From assembly GCA_963969595.1 (NCBI GenBank), contig OZ018410.1, forward strand, positions 26,540,913 to 26,604,912: a stretch of DNA of 64,000 nucleotides. Direction: 5' to 3'. Below, piece after piece: positions 48,916-60,695 of the stretch. The notes below the pieces were generated by a model. The model was not told the DNA's origin and made no database searches. It saw only the letters and a program-made list of their open reading frames with translations. This DNA is from Neckera pumila (lineage: Eukaryota > Streptophyta > Bryopsida > Hypnales > Neckeraceae). Both the position numbers and the translations under genes were made by a program. Position 1 is the stretch's first letter. Every line of letters starts with the position of its first letter.

Positions 48916-49760
48916 TGACAGAAGCCTGCACCCAAAAATCCTAAGACCACAGTACCCAGAAACAAGTGCGCAGCCAAAAAAAATTGGAAACAAAACAAGC
49001 AAGTCAAGGGAAACCAAAAACGATGGAATGTGCGAGCCAGTACGCACAACTTGGAGCTTGATCAATAGTAATACCACCAGCGCAGACACGGAGAGAGAGA
49101 GAGAGAGCGGAAATCACCCAAAATGCACATTGCAAAAACGCGGGGAAGGCGCTTAAATTTTTGCTCAAGGACCCGTTCTATGACTTCTGTTGCCGCGCCG
49201 AAGCCTTCATTTCCAGAGTGCAGTGAATGCAGGAGGAAGGCGCAGTGAGTCAATGATCGCCTGATCGCCCAACTACAAGAATTGCACTGCAGCAAGGAAG
49301 TGGCGCAGCGCCTCCGACACACAGAATTGAAGATCAGAAACTCAGAAATGCCACTGCGGCATTCAAAACGACAAAGGAAGGAAATCAGGGAACTCAAAGA
49401 AGCCGTTTGAAAACCAAAATTTGATGACTATGCAAATCTGCGGCTCAAATCTCCAAAGCGCCATGAAAAATGGAAGGCCGCAATGGCACCACCGCACTAA
49501 GACCACAATTAATGCGAAAAAGAATTGAGCATACAGAAGTTAATGTAAAATGCTCAGAGACCAGGAGGAAGAGAAAGGCTAATCCCCCCCCCTAAACCGT
49601 AGCCGTTTCAACCCTATGCCCTTGCTAATCCCCCCCCTAAACCATAGCCGCTTCAATCCTAAGCCCTCGCTAATCTGGGCCCTCCGATGCAGCCGCCGAG
49701 CTAGCAGATCCACGGCCTAGGTTGCAAAAACACAATTGGTCCTTTTTTTTTTCTGCATAT
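48916..49760. other. 5' region of the hAT element and flank
   Basis: GC-richer non-coding DNA. It contains a (GA)n run at 49091-49108 and, at about 49577-49676, two tandem copies of GCTAATCCCCCCCCTAAACC followed by TAGCCG.TTCAA. Overlapping frames on both strands look like shadows. Confidence 0.45.
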
Positions 49761-52600
49761 CTATGCTATTGAAGATTTTAAGAAATCAATGTACTGACGA
49801 GTTCCAGTGCGAGGGGTTGTAGAATTTTGCTCAAAATGTTTCTGTAGGCTTCATTTTTACACTCTACATTTAGCACTCTAGGTTTTTTGGTAGAAATGGA
49901 GCGCAAATTAGCCAGTTTAGGGATTGCTGGTTCAGATCCTAGGTTGGCAAAACTTTGAATGATTGAAAGATTATGCAGTTTGACCAGGCGTTGCAACAGA
50001 CACCACTTTTGTGCTCTACACATCAATTGAGCGCACTACTGTAGTAAAATGAATAAAAAATATTTACAGTAGGTCGAATAACATAAATTCCGAAATCTTT
50101 CATGACAATTATCAGTATACACTACCAGAAAATGACCTTGTATTTGTGTCCACTAAACTGAGAACTGTGAAACATGCGTCCATCACATACGCTGCCGGGA
50201 CCCAATCAAGCAGAATGTGAGGATCTCCATGTTGCTCGACACTCAATCAAATTGCCCAATCAAATATTTTAGATCCTGAGGTGACGACAGATAAACACTT
50301 GCTGAAGCAGAAATTGAAGGAAGGAGGGGCATTTAGAATTTGTTTGAATTTCAAAAGAATTGCTACCTCTCATTGCAAGACAGGTGGTGTGAAGTAACCA
50401 ATTGCCACCACCTGCTCCATTTCAGGAAGTTCAAGACAGGCAGTACTAAGCAAAAAATAACATGTAAAAAGGATTACAAAACGGTATGAACTCCTGCCCT
50501 TCCCTTCTGGAAAAATCTAGCTTATTCAATCTGAGTACTTGTTCAATCTGGGCATGAGAAAATTTAAGCTAATCTTGATATGTATCAAGTTGAGGGTTTC
50601 TCAAAAAATCAATGCAAGTGAATATGGTGTCCTCATGCATGCCAAAGCTTCCATAGGAAGCTCTAATAAATCAGCTGGATGAAGATCGTTCACCACTTGT
50701 GAGAAACAGGGCTTTCATTTTGTGCGTCGTGGATGTTGAAACCTTGAGGGGTTAAGGGCTCCATGATCTATATTGTGGATGATGAACAAAGTGCTTCAAA
50801 CCGATGTTTGGCTTAATTATCTTCTAATTAATCCAAAGCAATTTGTGAATCTTTGAAAGATGACCTTGCTTCATGACCAGTTTGATGAAATTGACAAAAA
50901 TAATATATTTGTACAAATATTTAGGCAACAATGTGCTTAAATCCACAAAAGGATTCAGGAGTTAAAAGGACTAAGAATTGCGTAATATAGTTGTATTACG
51001 GTGATTGATACTACTTTGGTAGTAAACAATAACATCAAATTCGTTAAAATGGCAAACTTGAAGAGGCTAGCACTTTTCCAAGTGCCCGTCTGGAACTTAG
51101 ATCTAGAGCTTTGAGCACTTGAATGCCACGATTTTGGTGCTCCGTTTCATGCCAATTCAAAGAATTGGAACATCAATACTGTTATGAGTGACCTTCCGGG
51201 ATTTTCTCCTTTCTGCATTCACTTTGACTGGGGTTCACGGAGGATCTACTTATGGGAAATTCATAACGAGACCGCTTCTTGCTTTATACTCTTAACTGCT
51301 CCAACACTGACGACACTGTTCCATTTTAACTTTCACATGATGTTTGATAATACCACCACTATTAAAGCTTATTTACACTCACTGTCTCCAGCCCAAGATT
51401 AAGTCGTTGGTGTAGTAACATGACTTCTGTTTCCATTTACTCCCTATACCTTCCTTCAAACGTGGTTCCATCTAACCATTTCTCCAAAATCTTTTCATGA
51501 AGTTTGACAAGAATTGTTTTCAATTGTGAATAGTACCAGAAGGATTACAATGTTCTTGTAATCACTCAGTTGTGTCCTTCGAATGCTTGTCATATTATGT
51601 ACGAATCACATGGATTTCTCTTCCCTGTCGTTATGTTTGACGCGACGCAATTAAAGTCCACTCTGGGCGTGAGGCCATGGACAAATGACAGATACAGCAT
51701 TACAAATTACAGACACAAGCTATTTTTCACTTTTGTTGTTGGGTGCCAAAGACACGGGAACCCACTCCAGCGGTCTTGCACACGGTACTTTGAAGTGGAT
51801 GAACACTCTTTGTAAGTCACGTCAATCTCAAAAAGTGGTTAAGACTTAAGAGTGTTTCTCACTTCTCTTGCTACCCCGGACAACGACATCAAAGTCACTT
51901 CCTTTCTCGCCTTCAACCCAAGATGAAATTCCAAGATTACAGACACAGTAGTTTTTCACGCAGTACTGACACATGCGCCGATAATGTTCTAATAAGCTTA
52001 TTATCTTTCTGATCACACCAGTTGTTCAAATCCTGTGAACTCAACAACAGAGAAAGGGCTCTAGAGCAACTTCACGTTCTGATTTGAAGAATTGGAGCTC
52101 ACGAAACGGAAGGGGTTGACTTGACTTTCTCCACCTAACGAAGCGCACTCTGATGCTTCCCACAGTTAAAATTCCACACGTCTTCATGTGCATGGTGGAG
52201 GAGATTGTTTTTCGGGCGTGATCTCCACTCTGGAGTTTGGATGGGGAAGATTGTTGCGTTTGTTGCGGATTCTTTGAGGGATAAGTTGCTGTTTGAAGCT
52301 CCTGGATTTCAAACTTGCAGGTCACGGTTTAGATACGAATCTCCCAATGAAATCATGTCGTGGAGGTGGGTTGGTCTTGTGTAGCTTGAGGTTTTATAGA
52401 CTTAGCGGATGAATTCAGCTGAATGACAGCAGTTCGTGCACTTGGAGAGTTTGTCAGAGATGCAGGTGAAGGCGGAATTGTAGGATCTATGGGCTATCAT
52501 TGCGAAGCTTCAATATGGACCGAGAGACCTCTATTTGCAGTTCGAACTTCGATGTATTTGGTCGCCTGTTAAAAATAACTTACACCATGTTGCATTTCAG
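49761..52600. other. Gene-free stretch
   Basis: No coding region supported. A TTAA-family right end (CCTTGAGGGGTTAA) lies at 50742-50755 without a partner. Short frames at 49778-50026, 51184-51402, 51570-51815 and 52041-52325 show no motif. Confidence 0.45.
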
Positions 52601-52601
52601 G

Positions 52602-52650
52602 GAAGTCGAAGCTTGAAGATCCCGTTGCTGCAACGACAGCCATAGCTTAC
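52602..52650 (+). other. Possible untranslated leader exon
   Basis: A 49-bp segment between an acceptor TTGCATTTCAG and a donor TACG/GTGAGTAG, about 320 bp before the monooxygenase ATG. A later acceptor-like CCTCACAG at about 52884 would let it splice into that gene's 5' leader. The segment is also open as GKSKLEDPVAATTAIAY, so it could instead belong to an unrelated coding exon. Confidence 0.25.
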
Positions 52651-52970
52651 GGTGAGTAGCTTACTGCCTCACATGTTTCGGAGCGTACAAAAGTGGATTT
52701 GGATGTTCAGGTGAAATTCTCATTGATGCAAGTTTGAGATGTCGCTTGAACATCTGTTGAAATTTGATGAATTTCCAATCACAGAACTTTTCAGAGGAGA
52801 TTCGAGAAAACTTTGGCAGCTGACGCTTACTTCGCCTGCATTAGATATCGCCATAGCTAGCTAATTGTGTCGCTTCCTCACAGAGTAATTGCCAATGTAG
52901 CTAGGTAACCTGAAGGAATTCGTTAAGGCTGGCTAACTAGAGGAACTTCAGTATTAAGACAACAGTCTCG

Positions 52971-54197
52971 ATGGCACCACGCATTGCCATCATTGGAGGC
53001 GGGCCAGCAGGGCTCACCTGTGCTCGCATCCTCCAGCTCCACGGCCTCCACGCAACCATCTACGAGTACGAAAAATCTGCAGCGTCGCGGTCACAAGGAG
53101 GTTCCCTGGATCTTCACGCAGACTCAGGAATGCTAGCCCTAATCGCATCTGGTTTGGAGGAGCAGTTCAAGGCGAAAGCGCGCCCAGAGGGAGACCAAGT
53201 GCGTATCCTGGATAAGGACGGGCAACTCTTTCTCGACACGAAGCCGGATGACAAAGCCGAGGGCGAAGAGCAGCGGCCGGAGATTGACCGCGCGCAGCTG
53301 CGTGAAATTTTCCTGGAGTCTCTCGATGAAGGCACAATCCAGTGGGGCAGGAAGCTCGTAAGAGTGGAAACAACCGGCGATGGCGATGGCAATGAATCGG
53401 TACATTCAGGGCCACACACGCTGGTCTTCGAGGATGGTGTGACGGAGCAAGCGGATCTCGTCATCGGCGCCGACGGTGCATGGTCGAAGGTTCGCCCACT
53501 CGTCTCCGACAAAACCCCAACTTACACTGGCGTCACCTTTGTCGAATGCGTCATCGGAAACGTGGACAACCGTTTCCCGAACCTGGCTTCCCTTTGTGGC
53601 CATGGCCTCTGCCTGATGCTTTCCTTCGAGCGTGGATTGCTCGTGCAACGAAACTCGGGAGGCAAGATTCGCATCTACGTTACGCTGAAGGTGGAGGAAG
53701 GGTGGGCGAAGAAGGAGTTTGCTGAAGCTGCTTCCAGGGGGGGATCCGAGAGCGTCCGACGATTGTTGTTGAGCTTCTTTCAGGGGTGGAACCCGGAGCT
53801 TCTGGACTTCATCGCCCACTGCGACGAGGAGCCTGGCTTCTGGGCGCGCCCCATCTACGCGCTGCCGGTGGACCACGAGTGGAGGTCCAAACCTGGCGTC
53901 ACGCTGGTGGGAGACGCCGCTCATGTCATGACCCCGTTCGCAGGTGAAGGGGTGAACATCGCCATGCTTGATGCGCTCGAGCTCGCCATGGCGATTGCAG
54001 ACGCTTGGAAAGTGAACTCATCGGTTGAATCCCTCTGGGCCGCCATTCCATCTTTCGAACACACCATGGTTCGCCGCGCCAACCGATCCTCTAGTTTTGC
54101 TGCGAGTAACCAGATTCTGGCGTTCAATGAGCGAGCGCCGCACGATTTTTTGGAAATGCTGGTTGCCACTATGGCCGGAGAAGGACCTCGTCAGTAA
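52971..54197 (+). CDS. FAD-dependent monooxygenase, TetX-like aromatic-ring hydroxylase family
   Basis: An intact 408-residue single-exon gene. FAD-binding signatures are in the family order: the Rossmann GGGPAG at residues 9-14 after IAII, with Glu at the end of the second strand; RSQGGSLDLH at 40-49; DRAQLREIF at 106-114; the DG motif GADGAWSKVR at 166-175; and GDAAH...TPFAGEGVN at 314-329, which contacts the flavin. GGSLDLH together with VRPL after GADG places it closest to the TetX-like subgroup known mainly from bacteria and fungi. Such enzymes use NAD(P)H and O2 to hydroxylate small ring compounds; the substrate here is unknown. Length is normal (family about 370-400). No signal peptide is obvious, so cytosolic action is likely. 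It is GC-rich and intronless in AT-rich DNA, fitting acquisition from a microbe. Its neighbours give no pathway clue. Confidence 0.9.
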   Translation: MAPRIAIIGGGPAGLTCARILQLHGLHATIYEYEKSAASRSQGGSLDLHADSGMLALIASGLEEQFKAKARPEGDQVRILDKDGQLFLDTKPDDKAEGEEQRPEIDRAQLREIFLESLDEGTIQWGRKLVRVETTGDGDGNESVHSGPHTLVFEDGVTEQADLVIGADGAWSKVRPLVSDKTPTYTGVTFVECVIGNVDNRFPNLASLCGHGLCLMLSFERGLLVQRNSGGKIRIYVTLKVEEGWAKKEFAEAASRGGSESVRRLLLSFFQGWNPELLDFIAHCDEEPGFWARPIYALPVDHEWRSKPGVTLVGDAAHVMTPFAGEGVNIAMLDALELAMAIADAWKVNSSVESLWAAIPSFEHTMVRRANRSSSFAASNQILAFNERAPHDFLEMLVATMAGEGPRQ

Positions 54198-55889
54198 GAG
54201 CCAACTTCTATTCAGTGTCGGAATCAGATTTGAATGAATTTTCTCCAAAGTCGAATTGCCTTCACCGAGTTTCATGATGCTTTCTCTTCCATACCAGGTT
54301 TCGCTAATTCTACGTGCATGGAGGTCATCAGCCTTAAGACATATAATCAAGTGCAATTGAATCTCACAAGGATGAAAAGCACAATTTTGATAGCAGATTT
54401 GGCACACTATTCATTTAAAGTTCTGGTTGAAGATTCCTGCAATTTTGGTTGAAAATTCTCACATGCAATTGTCCAACACATTTTTTTGTGCTGGGGATGT
54501 GTTTGTATTCATCTGATGTTCAAAATTTGAACATCTGATCCAATGTTTCCAAGTTTCTCATCAAATGTGAAGTGAGTACCCCTTGAAGTTTTCAGGTGAA
54601 TATTATGTTTAATAAACTTTCAAATTATTATATCGGATATTGTTTCCAAATGAATTCAAAAAGCAAACGCAGTTACTTAGCTATTTTGAAATAGTTGAAT
54701 TTTAATGCCTGCATTGAATTAAGATTATTCAAGAAAGGCTCTCAACAGAGCACACTACTAAGATAGTGAGACTTGGTGAACATTAGTCGATTTACATGCA
54801 CTAGAGACTTAATGAAGTGAATATAATGCAGCATGATCAAGTGAAGCAAACCCGAATAACCGCTGAAATTCTTGGACCAAAGACACTAGACACTAGATGT
54901 AAAACATGCATTGGTGTGTCTTGTAACATGACAAACTTTTTTATTCTAGAATGAAAAATATCCCCTCAATCACCTCGTCTTTGCTGAAATCACACAACAA
55001 TATTAAAATAATGAAAACCACGTGCCAAACCAAACAAGTGTCACAAATTGCACTCTGGCTTCACAAATTGCATAAAAAAAGTTTCAAAGTACACATAGAA
55101 AAAATACAATATACCTCATAAGTTTTTGAAAGAGTTCTTTGTATTTAGCTGGATGGCAGTACTAGCAAGTGTTGAAGTTTCCTATCAAGAAACCTCAACC
55201 TCTAGTCCTTGAATTCAATGGCTCTTGTAATACCTCACCAGTACGTTGCAATTTTCTTCTAGTCTGTTCAGTAGCTACACTCACAATCCTTTGGTAGTAC
55301 ACACCTACAGATTGTTGTTTCAAGCATACACTCAGAGAGTAGACACGTCAACCCCTCCAATGGCTCCCCTTGGCCCAACCACATGCAACAGTTGGTAAAA
55401 GATACACGTCATTTGAGAGCTCCCAACGGCACCATTACACAAGAGAGAGTGGGTTTCATTAAGTAGAGGATCTTTTTGATCACTTGAGCATTTTAACCAA
55501 TATGTAGGAGAGTGATATCATTGAAATATCAGTAAAGAGAGATCACTTTGGGTACAAGAGTCAAATCTATCAAGATCCAATTTCTCACTATGTTTGAATT
55601 TCTTATGCTATCATTCTAAAGTTAGAGGTTGTAGATCACTATTGAAAGGATGGTAAATCCATTCCCATTCAAAGATACGTGCCCATAGACATTGACCCGA
55701 TTCATGCTTTAACCCGCAACTTGCTACTTGAAGGCCAACCAAGTGTATGAATACATGAGTTGTAGTAGAGTTGTAGTAGAGTTGTAGTAGGTAATAGGAT
55801 CCGGGATTAGTATCCACTATGTACCTCATTGTAGTTTCAGCCTAGATGCCTTGTTTTTTGTCTTGAACTAATCTTGAACTTGATTGAAT
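54198..55889. other. Intergenic stretch
   Basis: AT-rich, no gene seen. An 11-bp unit, GAGTTGTAGTA, is repeated three times at 55757-55789. A first exon with signal peptide for the pectate lyase would be expected here, but I could not find one. Confidence 0.45.
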
Positions 55890-57321
55890 ATGCTTGGCAG
55901 GGGAAACTCAACAGAAACAGGGTTTGCTTCTCTTACTGCCAACTGGAGCAACTGTGGAACTGGAAACCCGACTGATGATTGTCGGCGTTGTGACAAGGAT
56001 TGGGAGTCTCATCGCCAAGCTTGGCTTCCTATGCCATGGGGTTTGGACGAGATGCCATCGGAGGAAGGGATGGGCAGATTTACTCGGTCACTTTCAATGA
56101 AGATGACAATGTTGCCGATCCTCAACCTGGAACTCTCCGTCAAGCAGCCACCCGAGAGGAGCCCCTGTGGACAGGAGCATGACAATTTACCTCCACCAAG
56201 AGCTGATCTTGACGAGCTTCAAAACCATTGACGACAGTGGTGTCGACGTGCACATCGCTGGTGCAGCTGGCCTTGGTGCAGCTGGCCTTACCCTGCAGAG
56301 AGTTTCAAATGTCATCGTTCATGGGATTCACATCCACGACATCAAAGTCACCGGTCCTGCGAGGATTTGAGCAACGAGACACGCGGGACAAAGGAGCGTA
56401 ACTGATGGGGATGCCATCAATATCTACACCTCAGAGCAAATTTGGATCGATCTTTGCTCATTTGCTAACTCTATGATTACTGTTTCTAATAATCAGTTCG
56501 CTAATCAAAACAAGGTACTAGAACGATGCCCATGTCAGTCAAATTCTTACCAATTTGCGGACAATCTGTCTGATTCACGACTAATGTCTGGCAATAACAT
56601 CACCTGAAAAAAAAATTAATTGTCAACATCGAGCTTGTGAGTAAGCTCGAAGGTGATCTCAGTAAACAATTGTTCTGTTGTCCAGGTGATGTTATTTGGA
56701 GCCCATTCCGCTGAGACAGAAGACAAGGAAATGCAAGTAACAGTTGCGTTCAATAAATTTGGAGCAGGACTAACGCAGGGAATGACGAGGTTTGTCAGGA
56801 CAACCAGAATGATACTGTAATGATTTTTAACTGTTTGCATCAAGTCGACCTAATCTATTTCCATTGCGGTTGTAGATGCCGTTTTGGAACCTTCCACGTA
56901 GTCAATAACTACTACCCAGCAGGTTGGGACATTTGTGCCATTGGAGGCAGTGAGGACCGAACGATTCTCAGCGAAGAAAACCATTTCGTTGCTTCGGTTA
57001 CTGAAGAGGTATAATCTCATCACAGAGTCTAAATTCTACGCCACAATCTCGTTTAATTGAACTCACAATTGACTCCTGATACTTCTGCAGGTAACAAAGC
57101 GTCTCGACGATGGTGGACATACATATGGAGGATACCAAAGATGGAACTGGAAGTCTGCCGGGGATCTTTTTGAAAATGGTGCCTACTTTACAAGCTCTAG
57201 GGACAGTTCTACATCCTCACCTGCGTATGCAAAAGCCTTCAACTTAACTGCTCGCCCAGCGCGCTTCACACAATCATTATATCAGGTGAAGGTCGCAGTT
57301 CAATGTATCACTGAAGCATAA
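55890..57321 (+). pseudogene. Pectate lyase (PL1) pseudogene
   Basis: Four exon-like blocks with GT-AG borders and conserved phase: about 55901-56514, 56686-56789, 56876-57008 and 57091-57321 (an upstream exon may be missing). They encode, in order, [126 protein letters not shown] and GYQRWNWKSAGDLFENGAYF, the plant PL1 layout of a secreted pectin-cleaving enzyme. Damage: a net one-base shift near 56020, a second shift with lost bases after EEPLW near 56163, TGA at 56368 (CGA-to-TGA possible), and a deletion of about 12 codons removing the Asp-Gly-Leu region after the WID block, whose usual His is Leu. The catalytic R-x-P-x-x-R motif is GMTRCR, so the first Arg and the Pro are gone. Confidence 0.85.
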
Positions 57322-58345
57322 GAGTACTACAGAATGCTATAATACTAGCACATATAGAACATGAATTGTTTCTTTTCTTTGCAAAAGTATGTTCAAACTG
57401 GCTGAACATAATGTGACCACTAGCATTGAAATCTTAATTGAAAATGCTACTAGGAACATATATTCCGATAACCAGTAGAATCTCCTGCACATGTATGCAT
57501 TTTAGAGTTAAACGATTTTCTTACAAAGTTGATCTGGCGCTCCTCCCACCAAAACGCGTCGTACTTAGCAACTGTTCTCCTATGGTTCGGGCATTCTCAG
57601 CTGCTTACGTTATGTAGACGTTACGAACCCACCTATCCTGCAATGCTTCGAGCGCTGAGAAATGAGGGCCACAACGGCGTAATATTAGTCCGGATTAAAC
57701 GCAGGTCGATCTGAGGTGCGTGAAAGAAGATGACCAGAATGCAAAATCTTGGACAAAATTCTCCCACTGACACCATCTTGCTACCCAGGTTGTTTAATGC
57801 TTCATCAAGTACAGACGCATAGTAGCAGATAACTCAAAGTCCTGTCGTCAAAGATTCACATTGATTGCTTCTACAACAGAAAACGAAACGTCAATCAACC
57901 TAAAACATAGACCAGTTTAAACATTACTTTGCCAAACATCCCCAGGATACAGGAACGCACACTAAAGGACTTCATCTAGTGAATCGCCAGAAAAATATGC
58001 TCGAAAATATCTTAAAAAATGTTCCGACATATGATTAAATTAAATGTCCAGAAAACCTTGAGAGCATCCTGGCATATAAGTTTGATATAATACACAGAAG
58101 GATGTTCACCTCCTGAATCTATATGCACTGAAGTAGGTTGCAGTATCACCGACACTTGCTCTAATTCGCCAATGAGATCCCGTCAGTATCTAGATAAGAT
58201 GGAAAATCTAACTAGCCAACCTAAGTCATGAATCACTAGAAGTGCTGGTGATAGGACAGCCTACCGCTCTCCATTCTCAAAATATTGGGCCAAAGTATTT
58301 CGCCCAAAGCTATTGGTCACGAAACAACTTACTCCAAGAAGAGGA
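57322..58345. other. Intergenic stretch
   Basis: No gene supported. It probably includes the 3' ends of the flanking plus- and minus-strand transcripts, which converge here. Confidence 0.45.
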
Positions 58346-60277
58346 CTACTTGATGCATGTGAAGGCTAGGGTTGTCTCTGCCCGAGCGGCCAATTCTTCC
58401 AGAACGTCCTGGTGGCTTCTTGTCCATTCTGAGCCAGTCTCTTTGTTCTGACAGGTCTTCCACTTGAGTTCCTGCAGCCGCCGAACACTAACAGTATCGC
58501 CATGGCCAGTTGCGACGATGAGCAAAGTATTAGGCTCTAATGCGTCGTGCACCTTTCTGAAACGACCATCCAATCTTGCTAAGACTGTTTTCAATCCTTC
58601 AGGTAACACCAACCCACGAGCTCCCTCGGCATCTCTGTCCTCATTTGAGCTGTTCTCCAATTTCGATGTTTCACTGCAAGTCATCATGGCCACCAACTCA
58701 GCCATACGGGTAGACCAATTAGAAGTAGCTCGCGCTTGTTCTTCATACCACGCATTCAAGTCCGTCAATTGAGCCCACACAAAATCCACAGCAGGTTTCT
58801 TCACTTCTTTCACTGCTTTGGCACAAACATCGTCGTCTGAATTCGCAATGATCGCATTGCACGACCCTACAGCATACAGGTGCAGCGTGGGCCTTCGATC
58901 TATCAACGAGCTACGATGACCATGGCGACCCAACAGTCCAATCAAGCTTTCAAAATTCGGTTTCATCCTCTTCCCAAAAGCAGGACCTTTGTTAATCTTC
59001 AAAAGCACCAAATCCATGGCCGCACGCGCATCTTCCACACTATCATGACCGGCTTTGTCACCCTGGATTTTCCGCTTAAGGTACCTTCCAGACAACATCC
59101 GCAAAGCCGGCTTGCACATGGGTCCCCTTGTAGGATGGTGATACAGCAACGCCGTATCAATCACCAGCGAGTGCAGAAGCTTCAATGCCATCAAGTCATT
59201 TTCCACCGAATGCCCAACCAATACCGTCTCCGCTTGCACCAGTTTCAAAACTTCTTCTTGTGCATCGGCCAGCGTCGTTGTCACATCCGCCATCATGGCC
59301 GCAGTGATCCCACTGTACTGAGTAACGTAATTTGTAATAGGATTCTCAGGCTTTACCAGCTTGTCTAATAAAACTTTCCCTTCCGAGTCCACCATTGATA
59401 CCCTTGTCAACTCTAACCCTAGTTTTGTGTGACACATCTCACAATCCACAGCAACCATCTCCAAGGGTGTCGTATTTGCTGCAGCAGGAAGACTTCTCAC
59501 AAAACCGGGTTGCATGTCCTCCCCTAGAGAATATTTGGGGTATCCATTCTCATGCATCTGTCGTGCCGTCAAAGTATAATAAGAAGCAGGAAAAGACGGT
59601 TGATTCTCACCACTTAGTTTCTGTCCTTCGTCATTCTCCAACTTCCTCCGCTTGAGTCCACCCTCTGTAGCGGATGGTTTAGGGTTCAAGGTCACCTGGT
59701 CGTCTGCTTCGCTGTCTGAACTTGAATGCTCAGGATGCTCCCTCTTCAGACCTAGAATTTTATTTTGCTTAGTCCGCGGCTTCACACAACTGAAGAGGGC
59801 TTCAACTGTCTGTGCAGAAGTGGCCACGGGACTGAGGCCGACAGCGGCACGCGGCACCCCGCAACACTGCGTGAGGCTCTTGAAGAGAGCAGGATGCTCC
59901 ATGTAGAGCGCCGCGTCCAATCCGGGTATGTGGAGCATAACCACCTTCGTCACGAGCGGCTTGTTCTTCACGAACACCCACTTGGGATTCTCGCCGTCGG
60001 CAAGGATCCATGTCACCAACCCTTGCAAATCCTGGAGCTTCAATCGCGAATTCGGCGCCGGAGGCTGCAAAACAAGCTCCGCTTTCGCTTCGGCGCCGTA
60101 GACGTCGAAGTAATCACTCTTGCTACCCCTCCCTTTCGTTAAGAGCTTCTTCTTCTTTTTGAGCAAGCGTCGATTTAATACCAGGCTGCCCCCGGTTAAT
60201 TGCTCTGTAAAATTACCTCCCTCAGGCTGCACCTCACTTGCTTCTAACACCGCCATAGCGCCTCCTTCTTCACTCAT
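58346..60277 (-). CDS. DEDDh 3'-5' RNA exonuclease, SDN5/REXO-like
   Basis: An intact intronless gene of 643 residues from the ATG at 60277 (MSEEGGAMAVLEASE); the frame extends further 5' only through non-ATG codons, and a second ATG lies at residue 7. After a basic patch (LLKKKKKLLTKGRG) and an N-terminal conserved domain (about residues 50-180), the exonuclease domain spans about 272-430. Its catalytic set is D278 and E280 in VAVDCEMC, D361 in GHSVENDL, and H411 and D416 in GHDSVEDA. The C-terminal part (LEPNTLLIVATGHGDTVSVR, then EELAARAETTLAFTCIK) matches the end of plant SDN5-type proteins, so the gene is complete. Relatives of SDN/REXO type trim 3' ends of small or structured RNAs in the nucleus or cytoplasm; the exact RNA target cannot be told from sequence. 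Confidence 0.9.
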   Translation of the reverse strand: MSEEGGAMAVLEASEVQPEGGNFTEQLTGGSLVLNRRLLKKKKKLLTKGRGSKSDYFDVYGAEAKAELVLQPPAPNSRLKLQDLQGLVTWILADGENPKWVFVKNKPLVTKVVMLHIPGLDAALYMEHPALFKSLTQCCGVPRAAVGLSPVATSAQTVEALFSCVKPRTKQNKILGLKREHPEHSSSDSEADDQVTLNPKPSATEGGLKRRKLENDEGQKLSGENQPSFPASYYTLTARQMHENGYPKYSLGEDMQPGFVRSLPAAANTTPLEMVAVDCEMCHTKLGLELTRVSMVDSEGKVLLDKLVKPENPITNYVTQYSGITAAMMADVTTTLADAQEEVLKLVQAETVLVGHSVENDLMALKLLHSLVIDTALLYHHPTRGPMCKPALRMLSGRYLKRKIQGDKAGHDSVEDARAAMDLVLLKINKGPAFGKRMKPNFESLIGLLGRHGHRSSLIDRRPTLHLYAVGSCNAIIANSDDDVCAKAVKEVKKPAVDFVWAQLTDLNAWYEEQARATSNWSTRMAELVAMMTCSETSKLENSSNEDRDAEGARGLVLPEGLKTVLARLDGRFRKVHDALEPNTLLIVATGHGDTVSVRRLQELKWKTCQNKETGSEWTRSHQDVLEELAARAETTLAFTCIK

Positions 60278-60445
60278 CCCAATCACTACATAACCAATCC
60301 TTAGCAAGATCCTGTTTACTTCATAATCCTCTAGAAAAAATAAACAAAATTGTGCCCTTTTGAGAGATTCAAAACCTCTCACTGTCAATCTTTCCTGATT
60401 CCTTCAGCCTAATTCCACTTTCACACGCTGACAGACGAACTCTCA

Positions 60446-60467
60446 AAACCCTAAATCAAAACCCTAA
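60446..60467 (-). promoter_or_regulatory. Two telo-box motifs upstream of the exonuclease gene
   Basis: AAACCCTAA occurs at 60446-60454 and 60459-60467, about 170-190 bp before the exonuclease ATG. Telo-boxes are frequent in promoters or 5' leaders of plant genes for ribosome production and RNA processing, which fits the neighbour's role. Function here is inferred. Confidence 0.5.
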
Positions 60468-60695
60468 TTAAAAACTCTGCAGCAGGACCCCCAGACTCTT
60501 ACATTATGTTCGCAGTATTATGAATGCAGAACGTTCCACACCACCATAGTCTCTTCCGATCAACATTACTATTTCCACCACAATCTCACACAAAGAGTGC
60601 TAAACGTTCCTCGGAATAAATCTCGGAACTAGCCAATTGCAACCGAGATTTTTCATTCAACCTCGAAACTAGAGACCCTCGAAACCCCAGCCAAT

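Noticed and set aside
48770..49156. Plus-strand frames opposite the start of the hAT gene
   Set aside because: Shadows; the minus frame continues into the BED finger and transposase core.
53114..53924. Several long minus-strand frames inside the monooxygenase gene
   Set aside because: They are antisense shadows of a GC-rich coding region; the plus frame has full-length FAD motifs.
58464..60142. Plus-strand frames of 80-160 codons over the exonuclease gene
   Set aside because: Antisense shadows; the minus frame holds all DEDDh motifs.
60278..60388. N-terminal extension of the exonuclease by 37 residues
   Set aside because: It begins at a TTG, not an ATG. The first ATG in the frame is at 60277.
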